Shown: piece after piece, positions 21,990-33,484 of the stretch
Layout: every line of letters starts with the position of its first letter
Numbering within the stretch: position 1 is the first letter of the stretch
NCBI RefSeq assembly: GCF_020360975.1
Contig: NW_025408667.1
Span: forward strand, 2,108,001-2,172,000
Direction of reading: 5' to 3'
DNA: 64,000 nt
Source: Hirsutella rhossiliensis
Lineage: Eukaryota; Ascomycota; Sordariomycetes; Hypocreales; Ophiocordycipitaceae
The notes under the pieces: model-generated
Told to the model about the DNA's origin: nothing
Database searches by the model: none
The model's input: only the letters and a program-made list of their open reading frames with translations
Translations under genes and position numbers: made by a program

Positions 21990-23135
21990 AGTAGCCCGTC
22001 TTTTTCTGCAGAGACCTATTCAAGGACCGGACATCATTCGCTCGCAATGCGGAAACCCGAGCAGCTTTCTGTTTGATCATGACGCCTTGTTCGACCTCCT
22101 GGCCAACGCCCAGAGGCAAACCGCGCCGGACTGATATTCTTCGGTGACCACGGCACACCGCAGGGGTGGCGCTTTAATCACGGCTATAGCTGCCGTACTT
22201 TCAGGTGGGTAAACAAGAAAGGAGAGTTTGTCCACGTCAAGTACCACTTTATTGCCAATCACAGCCAGAAGCAGTTTATACAAGATAAGGCCGTCCGTAT
22301 ATGCGGTAAGGACCCCGACTACTCGAAGCGCGCCCTCTAAAATGGCATTGAACAGGGCGAAAAGACTATATAGATCGCCTACATCCAGGTCATAAACCCT
22401 CGTGAGACGAGCTCCGAAGATCTTGCCTTCGATCCCTTTAACGTAACAAAAGTTTGGCCGCGGAATCAGTTTTCTATGCGCGAGTTTGACAGGCTCGTTC
22501 TCAACAAGAACCTAGAAAATGTCCATCGCGATATGGAATAAGCCGCTTTCTCCCCCGGCTCAATAGTAACTACCTAGCATCGAAGATTCGCCTGACCTAC
22601 TGCTTTAGTTCCCCATATTCTTTTACCGACGCGCCTAATACCACCGAATCGGGGTCAATCTGCACAAAGTCTCGTTTAATTGTCCCTTCATGACCAAGTC
22701 ATACACGTCCCTCATCTTTGACGGGCAACAACACGTAGGCGCCAACCCCGCGGGCACAAGCAATATACCCCGAACAGCTTCGCATACAAGTTCCGACCGG
22801 ATGTGGCGGAAGCGCCATACGGCGATTAAGATGCTACCGCCAGCAGGAAAAGTCACTTTTTGGCACGAGGGAAATAAGAATGACTACGAACAGGCCAGGG
22901 AGCTTTGGTCGAGAGTCATGTCGGATGAGGAGAAGAAGAACGCCCGCAAGAACACTGCCAAGTGGCTAGCACGCTTCAATTACTCCGAGATCACGGTGCG
23001 TTTTTGACGAGGAAGCAACATGCGTGTATTCCGCGCTCGTGCCTCTCAACTACAATGTAACATGTCAAATACATCGCGCAGCTGTACAACATCTCCCCCG
23101 ACTATGCGAGTGGAGTATACAGGATGTGCTTGAGT
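21990..23135 (+). pseudogene. Decayed heme catalase gene, N-terminus missing
   Basis: Translated in shifting frames, the segment reads as a mono-functional catalase from mid-protein to near the C-terminus. In order: PVFFCRD and GPDIIRSQC (about 21992-22050), GDHGTPQGWRFNHGYSC then TFRWVNKKGEFVHVKYHFI (22145-22245), KDPDYSKRAL (22306), FNVTKVWPRNQFSMREF (22438), NSFAYKFRPDVAEAPYG (22780-22830), WHEGNKNDYEQARELW (22862) and YIAQLYNISPDYASGVY (23072-23120). There are at least three frameshifts and several stops (for example TAA and TAG where Trp is expected). The N-terminal catalytic His/Asn region is absent. The relic cannot encode an enzyme. The stop pattern suits C-to-T (RIP-like) decay, but this was not quantified. 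Confidence 0.85.
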
Positions 23136-23699
23136 TAGCCACACGGTGCAGCCGTTGCTGTCTGTGCGGCACAGCACCGTGACAATAATTCAGCCCGAAG
23201 GGCGTTTATTCAGTCAAAAAGAAGAGCATAAACCCTGTTCTGATTGGCTACTTGGCCTCCCCTGTCCTCAACTCGTGAACGAATTGGTCGGCTGATAACG
23301 CCACCAAATGAAGGCCCACCACAAACCCCTGAGCGTTGACTAGGTAACTAGCGAGCTCTCGGAGAGCTCGCCGACAGCTTTCAGTTGTTCTTTTCTTCAA
23401 CGCAATCAATTTGTTGGTTTATACGCACGCTTCTACTTCCCTTTCCCGTCGAATCTGTCGAACCCATCGAGTTGCTAACGGTGTCTAGGTTCGCAAATCA
23501 CATCCGCAGCCGGCCTACCCGGGCAGGTAGTGCAGTTTCCTCCCAGATCATTCAGATCTGAGCCGACTACCTCAAAGACACTCTCCCTATCGAGCTCCAC
23601 CACGGTCTCGGACCTCTCAACCGTCAGACAGCTCTGCTAGCATCACCAAGCCCTCGCAAAGCCTCCTGCCCGAGCGATATCTAGCAGTCAAAGTGGATA
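23136..23699. other. Spacer before the Helitron coding region
   Basis: About 560 bp with no gene. It contains a perfect 8-bp inverted repeat (CACGGTGC at 23142-23149 and GCACCGTG at 23174-23181, 24-nt loop). The 5' end of the Helitron should lie in or near this stretch, but no unambiguous TC terminus can be chosen by eye. Confidence 0.4.
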
Positions 23700-26600
23700 A
23701 GAGGTGGATATATATACGGTCAGATGGAGAACGATACACCCCGGCAGTCCGCAACTGTCGTACTTGCAAGCAAGACCTGCCCGAAGTCGAGTTTCGAAGC
23801 GTCAAGGACCCTACAAAGTTTACAAGAGAGTGTGCCAACTGTAGGGCACGCCGAAGGAGCGGATAACCGAATCCCGAGCCGTCCTTGCCGCCATGCGGAA
23901 TATCGCCTCGAGGCCATCGCCACGCAGAGCCACGAAGAGGACCGACGCAGTAGCTAACCTGACGCCTCCAAGGCGGACTGCACCAATACCTGCGTCTGCG
24001 AACGGCTTACGGCCTACGACGCCTGATTTACTCCGTTGCCTGGTGCCCGCGCCCTCGAGAATGCTTAGACCTCCGCTGAGGCCTTCTACCCCAAGCATTG
24101 TCGAGGACTTTCCCTATCCCCTACCCTGGCCTGCCAACAGTAGTTCTGGGCACGCCGATTCAAGACAGTGCTTCTACAGCTCCTGTTGTGCAAGGCACTC
24201 CTATACCACAGGAATCGCTTCCTACCACTCCTTCATTATTGCCACAGGGTCATCACCGCGGCCGGTATACTCGTCAAGGCACACAGCCTCAAGTGCGACT
24301 GTTTGATCAGAGTATTGATCCGCCTTTTACAGGTGACCTTAACTTGCCTGCCCTCAATGAGGAAGATCAGGCCCTTGTGCGGGAGTTCTATACCGCCCTG
24401 AATGACGACAAGATGCACAGTTGCACTCGCTGCCAGGAGCGTTGGTTTGATATGAAGCCAAACCGCTTAAAATATGCAGCCGCTGCATCGGTCGAGACAG
24501 GAAGAAAGCCCTAACGAGCCCTACTTTAGCGCCGCGAATAACCTTGACTTCGGGAAGTCCCGGCAATCTACCTGATCTAACGATGGTCGAGGAGATGCTC
24601 ATTGCTAGGGTTCACGTACACGTCAAGGTCCTACAAGTGCGCGGCGCTCAATACAAATATCGAGGCCACGTTGTCCACTTTCTTCGCAACGTTGGTAGGC
24701 TATTTGAAGAGCTCCCAGTGCTACCGCAGGAGCTAGATATCGTGCTCCTACGGCCTCCTAATATGGAAGGCGACCCTCACTTCCAGCAACAGTTTGCTCG
24801 CGATTTCCGGGTACGCCGTTCATGCCTATTGACCTGGCTGCATTACCTGCAGTGCCACCACCCGGGCTATCGCGATATTGTCGTGAGCCAGGATCGCCTG
24901 CACCGGCTTCCTCTTGATGGAAGTATAGTGGGTTCCATTGCAAGCCAAGTGGCTGACATACCTGACGGCGAGGTCCCCCAAGGCCCCGTTGAGGAGGCTA
25001 TGGATGAGGATCCTAGCGATGCCGACGCATCAGCGATCCCGAATTTGCAGGTTACCGATACCGAATTGAACGCCTTGCAGTCTAGATTTCTCAACGGTAC
25101 CCCTGACCCTGAGCGTATGGCTGATCTGGAGTACATGCCGCGTAGCGCGCAGGCTCACCACCAGATGCCATTGCCTTCCATTCGCAGGACCCCCATCAAC
25201 GAGTTCAACCGTTCCCAGCCGCTGTTAACGCTCGCGTTCCCACCCTCTACCCTGACGGCAAGGCCGACTTCGTGGAGCCTCGCCTACGGAGCATCACGTA
25301 CCAGGACTACCTTGGCCATGCGATGAGATGGCGTGATGGACGTTTTGCCCGCCATAAGACGTGGCCTTTCGTCGCCCTCAACACGCTGTTACGCGCGCAG
25401 GTCCGAAAGCGAAGTGACTACTTTGTCAGGCAACGCGACAGCCGCCGCCAACCCCTTACACGCGCTGACCTAGAGGAGGCGATGGCTGAGCCTGACGAGC
25501 CGGAGGCTCAGGCCCTGATCCAGTCGATCACGCGCCAAGCAGCGGTAATCAGGGAACCCGACCGTATTGGTATAAGCAAAGGAAGGAGTTGGAAGCATAT
25601 GCCTATAATCTAGGCAGGCCCGGCCTCTTCGCTACTGTAAGTGCAGCTGATTACCACTGGGAATCCCTATACCGTCATATGCCTCGATTCGACGAGTGGC
25701 AAGCAGCTCCCGAGGCGGCGCGGATTGCTCTGTCCCGGCAACTGCTGCGAGACAACGCCCACATCGCCGCTTACCACTTCCATAAGCGCTATACATTGCT
25801 TAGGCTATTGTCCTGAAGCGGAAGTTCAACCTAACGGACTTTTGGGGTCGGTACGAGTGGCAGGGCAGGGGTTCCAGTCACCACCATGGCCTATATTGGC
25901 TAAGTGGCCACCCAGACTTGGATCCTGACAATGATCGGTCCCGAGAGCGATTCGCCCGTATCTGGGGATATTACATATCTGCTATCAACCCGGAGCCTCG
26001 GCGCATACAGGCACCCGGAGAAGGAAACCTCTGATCATTAATCTGTTGCAACACCCTTACCGTTCAATTCCTATCGATGATAGTCAACCGCGTGCAACGC
26101 CACCACTGTAACAACTACTGTATGCACCTCAGCAAGCATACCAAGCAGATGGAGTGCCGCTTCGGATTTCCTCACGGCCAGCGCCTACTAGCCTCCCTTG
26201 ACAAGGCTCCTCACTCTAAGCACTGGAGCTTTAGGGGCGCGCGGAACGATGGCCAGATTAACCACTATAACCGCTTGCTTACCGTTGCGTGGCTAGCCAA
26301 TACAGATGTCTCGCCCTGCACGAGTCTACAGCAGGTGATCGACTACGCAGCAAAATACTGCTCCAAGTCAGAAAAGAAGAGCGATTCTTTTGCCCAGATT
26401 GGGAAGGCCCTGATGCCCCGGGTTAAGGACCACAACCCCCTGATTTCCTTTACGTCAAAGCTACTAAATCAGCTAGTTTCTGAGCGGGATTACTCGAAGC
26501 AGGAGGTTTGCCACTTGCTCCTCGGCCTGCCGTTACAGGAGGGTTCACGTACCTGCCTATACGTTGACTGCCGTAATTCTGATAGGCATTCCCGCTACCT

Positions 26601-28740
26601 CCGCATTGACGGCGATGAGGTTGATGAGGCACCCAACGTCTACGAGAAGTACAGTCAACGCCCAGAAGCTCTAACGGACCTCACTTACGTCTCCTTCCTC
26701 AAATTCTGGAATTTCCGCTCTAGAGACCCTTCCAAGTGGAAGCAATGGCAGCCAGGCAACGTCCACGGCAGGCCCCGTGTGTTGGTTTACTTTCCTCGCT
26801 ATCAGGCTGATCCAGAAGGCCAGCAGTGGCCAGACTACTGCCGTGTAAAGCTGACTTTAAATCACCCACATCGCCGGCTCGATGAGCTCCTCACTTTCGA
26901 CGGCCAGCTTTTTAGTTCCCACGTTCAGGCCTTCTCCTATTGTTGGCAGCATCACAGTCACGATGATGACCATTACGGCCAGCCAAGTGAGGCTCGATTA
27001 CAGCCTCAAGAGGATCAATACGAGGCTCTGCCTGTGGAGGAAGAATTTGATGACGAAGACTGGATTCGCCTGGCTGCCCTTTACCTGACCACCCCTTACC
27101 CAGGAAGACCTTTACATACTTGGCCACCGCGATATCGACGTCAATTACGACTGGTCCCGGCATGTGGGTACTTATCCGGAGCTTCGAGATGGCTACTGGA
27201 AAGACCTTATCGCTAGCCACCCCGTAGCCAACAATGTGGAGGTCCTTGGCCCTCACTGGCGTGATGAGCTGAACCCACAACAACGGCTCGTGTACGACAC
27301 ATTCATAGGTCACTTCCAGGCGCAAAATCCTACTCAAATCCTTCTTCACGTTGATGGTGGTGGTGGCACAGGCAAGTCATTCCTTATCAAGGTGCTTTCC
27401 TCCCATCTTCAGGCAGCCGCCCTACCGAATCCTAGCCCAATTTGCCGCGTGGCGCCAACAGGCGTTGCGAGTAACCAGATACAGGGTAGCACTATTCATT
27501 CGTTGCTACGCCTCCTGTGGGTGGTCCTTTACCGACCTTCCCCAACCGACGCAGCCGCCCTTCAGTCCCGCCTACGGCACGTGAAATACCTCGTTATCGA
27601 TGAAAAGAGCATGCTAGGGCTTGAGCAGCTCGCGCGGATCGATTCCCGTTTGCGACAGGCCTTTCCACAGCGCAAAGTCGAGTTCTTTGGTGGTGTGAGC
27701 GTCTTGCTTGTGGGCGATTTCTTCCAGTTGCCACCAGTCCGGCAAAAGCCCTGTATTCGACGAGAACCGGCCTGTCCTCGTTGGAAAGGAAAGGGCAGGT
27801 AGCCTACCGGTTGTTTGACCGCACTGTCTTCCTGATCACGGTACAGCGCCAGGTTGGCGATGATCAGGCCCAGTTCCGTCAGGCGTTGCAGGAACTGCGT
27901 GAAGTCAAGTTGTCTATAACGTCCTGGAACCTCCTTAGTAATCGGGTACAGGCTAGGCTAATGCAGGGTGAGGTTGACAGCTTCAGTACCGCTTTGCGGG
28001 TGTATTCTACAAAGGCCCGGGTCAACGAATACAACCACGAGCATATGGTGCACCTCAACGCCCCGGCAATACAGGTGGAGGCAAAGAATCAGGGCAAGGG
28101 CGCGGGACAGGCACCAAGCGACAATGCTGGCAATCTATCTAACAAGTTCCCTGTTGCCAAGGGCGCCAGGGTAATGCTCACTACTAACCTATGGCAGCCA
28201 GCTGGCCTAGTTAACGGTGCTCAGGGTACTGTATACGATATCGCCTGGAACGCAGGCGCCGACCCATTGGAAGACCCCCCAGCCGTTATCATGGTGGACT
28301 TTGACAGCTACGACGGACCGTCATATCTAACAACTAATGAGGGCAGGAAAATCTCACCCATCCTCCCAGTCAGGCGTGATTTCCTAGTGGGCAACGAGAC
28401 CTGCGCTCGCACGCAGTTTCCTGACGGTGGCTTTTGCTATCACTGTTCACAAATGCCAGAGCCTAACGAAGGATCAAATAGTTACTGACCTCGCTTCACG
28501 CGACTTCCAGGCCGGTATTAGCTATGTTGCTGTATCACGGGTTACGTCGCTGCAAGGCTTACCCTTGAGGCGCCTTTCGATCGTCAGAGCCTCTATAACC
28601 ACGCGCCGACGGAAGGTTATGCGCATTTCCTACGTATTGCATTCACGGCTAACTATGAGATAGGGATGAAGATGCGCCTCGCTGACCAAAAACGCCGTCA
28701 GGCTCAACAGCTTACCGATGCGCCGTATCCACCACTTTAT
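23700..28740 (+). mobile_element. Degenerate Helitron (Rep/PIF1 helicase transposon)
   Basis: About 5 kb of rolling-circle transposon coding sequence. It runs from a CxxC...CxxC zinc ribbon (NCRTCKQDLPEVEF at about 23755) through a DUF6570-like region, the Helitron N-terminal domain, the HUH nuclease and a PIF1-type helicase (end near 28700). The ends given are those of recognisable coding sequence. The true 5' TC and 3' CTRR termini were not resolved; CTAG occurs at 28803-28806 and 28817-28820, without a convincing preceding hairpin. The element is immobile because its protein is broken in many places. Confidence 0.85.
23724..28663 (+). pseudogene. Broken Helitron Rep-helicase gene
   Basis: The single ancestral frame is split into about ten pieces by frameshifts and stops. 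Recognisable parts in order are as follows. Zinc ribbon (23750-23865). Cys motif SCTRCQERWFDMKPNRL (24420). Long DUF6570-like segment (24544-25300). Helitron N-terminal domain (YQDYLGHAMRWRDGRFARH, 25300). HUH nuclease segment (WQGRGSSHHHGLYWLSGHPD, 25858) and the paired tyrosines in DYAAKYCSK (26343). Helicase Walker A GGGGTGKSFLI (27357), Walker B VIDEKSMLG (27594), VGDFFQLPPV (27712), ARVMLTTNLWQPAGLVNGA (28167) and FAITVHKCQSLTKDQ (28431). All key catalytic motifs are still readable, so decay is fairly recent, but no intact protein is possible. Confidence 0.85.
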
Positions 28741-29389
28741 CTTGACTAAACGTCGTCTTCCCTAAGCTACAGGAAAGGGGCGGTGAGGTATAGGGTATAT
28801 AGCTAGACTGGGCCTGCTAGGAAGCGTTTTAAATAGCTGGTTGGCCGCTGCAGGCGAAAGGGGGGTTTCTAGGGGCCCTCCTTGGGAAAGCCGAATTGCA
28901 GGTATACGATGTTCAGCCTTCGGGCTGGATATTCAGCCGTTAAGCCCATTGCCTTGGCAACTTAACAGCTGTTCGACGTATTTTATAGACGTACTTGAGC
29001 ATATACATTTCTACTCTACAGCATAAACCTTTCCATCCTGCAGCATAGACCTTATTCCAAGTTCATGCATAGACCTTCTTTATTCTAAGCTACTACATAT
29101 ATAGCTCCTTTTTATTCTGAATTGCTGTTTTGACTTGTCACTTACCTAAGATAAACAGCTCCTTAGATTACTACGGAAGCAACAGAACAAGAGCTTTTAT
29201 CCTAGTTACCAGGCTCTGCCTTTGCCTTCTTTACTTGATTTTTCTTTGTTTGCAATCGGCCGGAAATCTTTCCCGAAAAATTGCCATGTTTCCTTTATAC
29301 TGCGAATCAGTATTCTGCGTTCGATATATTTCAAAGTCCACCTTTGTCCTCTTTGCCTCTCCGCCGAGGTCGCTCGCGAATCTGTCGCA
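28741..29389. other. AT-rich spacer after the Helitron
   Basis: About 650 bp. The part 28980-29160 is markedly AT-rich, with loosely repeated 'cagcataaacctt/cagcatagacctt/catgcatagacctt' units. These look like a short degenerate tandem repeat of about 25 bp (29018-29075). No gene seen. Confidence 0.4.
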
Positions 29390-30659
29390 CTAAGTTTTAC
29401 AGACATATAATATTCTTCTAGGCGCGGCCACGGGCGGATATTTCCAAGCGTGGTACGCAACCCATGCCTGGAATATCCCAACAGCGAGCCCAAGCATACC
29501 GAGGATAACGGCAAAAAGGACGCCAACAAGTGTCGCCATCATCATATAGCGCGCTCCGCTCTTGCGCTGAAACCACTTCTCAAGGATTCCCCGAGGGTTA
29601 GGGTTCTCAAGCTCCTCAAAGAGGTCCATAAGCCGACGGCTAAAGTACTTGTAGCATATCTCTTGTTCAGCTTGCATCCGATATCCGGTCGAGTCGTATC
29701 GCAGGCAATCGGGGTCGAAAGATTGCTTCGACACTAGTTCGCGGAGGAAACACTCGGAATCAGAGTCGAAAGGAAAGAGTATCTTTTGCACCGAATCTAG
29801 GGCTTCTAACGCAACCTGTCTCGGGATGTTGCCCCTGAGGCTAAACGGTCGGCAGTTCCGCCAAAAAGAAATCGGTTGTCGGATATAAATCTAACTTGGA
29901 GATGGATTGCTCAAATGTAGCAGTACCATCATCAGGCCGCGACGCCACCAGATGCTCCTTCAAGACGCTGGTGTAATGGTAAATTTCCACGACGCCTCTG
30001 CGGCCGTCTATTCGAAGATGGTTTCTCAAGTCATCAGTCCCCTGGAACTTTAGCCCGGCCACTTTTCTCAGCCTTGCCGCCGAGAGAGCCGATTTCACGT
30101 CCCTAACCTTACTTAGGTCGTCGTGTACGCAGAGATTGACATTGTCAGACTGCGGAGAGGCGCTCGACATGAATTCGGCTAGCGATTTATCCGTGCGCCA
30201 TAGCAGCGGCTGTGTTCCAAGCTCGAGAACACCCAAGGGTTGGTTTTCGGCCGAGCACTTGACCATGGCCATGACCTGTACGATGAGATTAACAGCCCGA
30301 TGCTGGTCCGCCAGTGAGGGCGGCTTGGCGTCGCGTCGGGAGAAGCACTCGTGCGTCAGTTCGGAACGCTTCGAGCTTGGTTTCTCCCTGAGAAGTAGGA
30401 TAGTGCCAATAATGTCCTCATGCCTGCGGAGAGCCGGCTCGCTGCATGGCAATAAGTCGGGCACATAAGAGGTTGTGATGTCCTTGTAAAAGTCGAAGAA
30501 GCGCCCCAACCGGGCTGAGCGCTTCCATGCGCAGCGGGCCATGATACATTCCGCGCCGCTCTGACAGGCTTCGCAGATGTACCAGTCCCAAAGCGCCTCC
30601 GTGAGCCTCTGTAAGTCAGCGTCGGTGATGCCTTGGAGTGGGTATGGAGATTCCAACAT
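29390..30659 (-). pseudogene. Fungal accessory membrane protein with one-base frameshift
   Basis: The ATG at 30659 (MLESPYPLQGITDADLQRL) opens a frame of 272 codons that stops at 29843-29841. The next frame continues directly (SLRGNIPRQVALEALDSV, then ILFPFDSDSECFLRELV) to 29390. It ends with a conserved block, GARYMMMATLVGVLFAVILG, plus MLGLAVGIFQAWVAYHAWK. One extra base near 29845-29850 accounts for the break, so an ancestral protein of about 420 aa is inferred. It has a soluble N-terminal domain rich in Cys and one or two C-terminal membrane helices. I recognise the LFPFDSDSE...GARYMMMATL pattern as a recurrent, uncharacterised accessory family in Sordariomycetes. It could be a recent pseudogene or an assembly indel. 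Confidence 0.65.
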
Positions 30660-30965
30660 GCTGGAAGCCACGGAAAGGCGTCAGGGGGGAGGGGTAGAAC
30701 TACTGACAAAACCTTCTGTGGGCGTCGGAGATTTTAAATATAGGTATTAAGGCAGACAACCGGGACTGCTCAGCCGCCTTAGCCGGGCGAGGCAGCGCTC
30801 CGGGTTGTTTGGACAGAAGCCAATAGAGACGCGACGATCAGATGCATAGCGAATGTAGCACTGGCTCAGCCGTTATACCGTTAGCTATGCACAACGCCCA
30901 GCATATTCGTAGCTTTAAGCAGACAAAACCAGGCGTCTACCCTTCGCGTCCCGCTCAACTTGACA
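30660..30965. promoter_or_regulatory. Short divergent promoter of the accessory pair
   Basis: 306 bp separate the divergent starts at 30659 (minus) and 30966 (plus). The shared promoter suggests that the two accessory genes could be co-expressed (inference). No further gene. Confidence 0.45.
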
Positions 30966-33328
30966 ATGACCGTCGACGCTGTGCCCGCCCAACAAGTATC
31001 GCCGTGGGCAAGACAGACCCCCATGAACCCCCAGTTTACGGACAATATGCCAGATCCGGGATACGGGAGTCAATATGGATCCCCGGATGCGCAGTCGAGT
31101 AAGCCCCCGCAAAGCACCATCAATGAGAGCAAGGGACGACCGCTCCTCGCACCTCTCGCCCACCTTGCCGAGTTCGACAAGGCCGTCGACGATGCAACTC
31201 TGTCTCGCTTCCAGGACGTCCACAGGCAGATAGAACATCCGCTGTTGAACTACGTCCGCCGCAAGCGACCGAGGGAGAAGTACCGCCCGATGGCCGTGAG
31301 ATTGATGGTCCTTGGGAGCTCCGAGGAGACCGCGAAGCCTTGCATCGTTATCCTGTGTTCGGGCCAGCAGGCGAAGGTGGTGAGGAAATTTTTTTACAAG
31401 GACTCGGTTGGGGCTCTGTGTCGTCCCGCAGATGAAGGCCTGCCCTTGTTTGAGGTCTTTGTTATCGGCCGACCACTGGAGATGAAGTGGGCAGGTGATG
31501 ACATCAATGTCTTGCTTCCCATCATCCAAGGGGGTAAATATTACACAGCCGACACATATTGCGGAGCGCCCATAACAGCCTGCCTGCCATCCGGTGACAG
31601 GAAGAGGTGTACATTCGGCGGCATCTTGGCGGCAGTCTTGCCGTCCGGAGACACCAAACTCTACGGGCTGGCGGCTGGCCATGTCTTGTTGGATGACGAC
31701 TCGGATGATTGGAGAAGCGAGGGTTCGGACTCGGAAAGCGACGCTTCATCTGACACTTCAGAAAGCCATGTTTCGTTCAGCACCTTGTCTTACTCTTTGG
31801 GCGAAGACGAGATTGGACAGGCAGAGAAGCTCCAGTTGAGTTCAACAGACACCGATGGGCCCTGGACGTCCCCCGAGTTGAGCAAGGTGGGTTCCATTGC
31901 ACAGGGCACTTTGCTACCCGGCCGATCAATCGCTGCCAATAGCGAATCAAAGGGCTACTATGATTGGGCCCTCATCGACATGCTCAGTTATAGACCGAAC
32001 CGCGTTCAACCGAGGCAGTCTTCGAGCCCAAAGGCTTGTGACGATGGAATCTTGCGCTCCCGGGACCTCGTCATGGCCGTCCCATCCGGCTCTGCCCACA
32101 AGAGGCAGTCGGTCCTTGTCTTGACGGCATCAGAAGGGCCAAAACGAGGGTCCCTCTCCGCTCTGTCCTCAAAAGTGCTTCTCAGTCCTGGCCGGGTGTC
32201 TGTTAACGCCTTGGTGGTAAATCTCGATAACAGCAAGCGTATGTGTTTCGTCCTATGTGCACTCTGCCGGGTCCGAATATACCGCTAATAATGTCGACAG
32301 AAATTGTAGACGGTGACTCGGGGTCATGGGTGGTCAACGAAAAAACCCTGGAGGTATACGGCTACATTGTCGCCTCGGACCCCTTTGGCGGCGGTCATAT
32401 TATCCCAATGGCTGAGGCGCTCGAGGACATCAAAGTCACCATCGGCCTCGGATCGGTCACGCTGGCCAGCTCGTTCGACGTTGCGACTGCCGAGCTGTCC
32501 CGCCAAATTAACCATGGTTTCAATGTCGACCCGGCACCCACGCTCCGCCAGAATATCAACTCGGGGAATGCGGTTGACAACGAACATGGTGGTCAGCAGA
32601 ATACCGCATGCCACTGGCCCACTGCAGTTGACCCTTACAAGGCTCCCGACCAGTCTTTGCCAGTCAAGCTGCAGGAGGATCTCGTGCAAGAGTCCCTCCA
32701 CGACGAGCACGCGCTGCTGCTCTTGAAGCCGGAGTGGAAGCGACAGGGCGACAAGCTGGGCCTCCTGCTGCAGTATCGGCTCAGCCTGTCGGTTCAGTTC
32801 ACAGCCCCTACGACGCTGCACAATGTCGTGATCGTGGCCAGGTACGAGGGCAAGGCCAGCGGCGCGCAGACGAAGCCAAGCGGGACGCATCTCAAGGACA
32901 AGCGCCTGGTCTACTGGCGCCTCGGCGACATCACCCCGACGGTTGTCATGCAAAAGGTCATGTGCCGCATCGTCGGGGCAGACGGCGTGGCCCCAACTGG
33001 CGGCCTCATCGAGGCCCGTTGGGACTATGCGGCCACGAGCCACGACACCGTATGCAGCGGCATATCCATCTCGATGCTGGAGGAAACGGACAAGGCGGCA
33101 GCGGCTGCCGAGGATGATCCGTTTGTCGACCAGAGCGCCGACGGTGCAGGCCCGTCCACCATAGCTCAGCCAGCCATAGACAGCGGGGATGCTCATCCTT
33201 TCGAAATTTGGCGTACTCACTTCGACATCGCCGCCGGCTCCAAGCCTAACCTAGGCCACCACCAGCACAGCGACTTGGGTGACTTCGACGAGGACCCTTT
33301 TTTTGGCGCTGTCTTTACCAGCTTGTAA
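30966..33328 (+). CDS. Trypsin-like serine protease fused to Syp1-like mu-homology segment
   Basis: Two exons (30966-32238, 32301-33328; 62-nt intron with a CTAATAATG branch) encode 766 aa. Residues about 1-195 form a leader with PHRQIEHPLLNYVRRKR-like basic patches. Residues 195-500 look like a chymotrypsin-fold protease: catalytic His in LAAGHVLL (about 239), Asp in YYDWALIDM (about 333) and Ser431 in GDSGSWV. An acidic Ser/Asp loop (250-300) interrupts the barrel. Residues about 550-690 resemble the C-terminal end of the Syp1/FCHO mu-homology domain: LLLKPEWKRQGDKLGLLLQY, TLHNVVIVARYEG, TKPSGTHLKDKRLVYWRLGD, GLIEARWDY and SGISISMLEE. The tail has an EDDPF motif. Syp1 normally carries this domain behind an F-BAR domain, absent here. 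The fusion and its role (proteolytic surveillance or bait) are inferred; both domain calls are from motif pattern. Confidence 0.72.
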
Positions 33329-33484
33329 GGCGGGACTCCCTCCTTCCTCGACTCTCCTGGCTTTGATCAGTTGGATTTCCTCACCAACAAAACCAGACGT
33401 AGTCATGAAGCTGCTGGCGACACTTCGATCCCCGATTCTGAGGGCAGGGCGGCATTTGATAGCACCCTGAAGAGAGGAGATGTC

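Noticed and set aside
23142..23181. Perfect 8-bp inverted repeat as a terminator or Helitron hairpin
   Set aside because: It lies upstream of the Helitron coding region, not at its 3' end, and is not followed by CTRR. An 8-bp stem with a 24-nt loop is expected by chance in a window this size.
21990..28740. Catalase fragment captured by the Helitron
   Set aside because: No Helitron terminus was found upstream of the catalase relic, so capture cannot be separated from simple adjacency.
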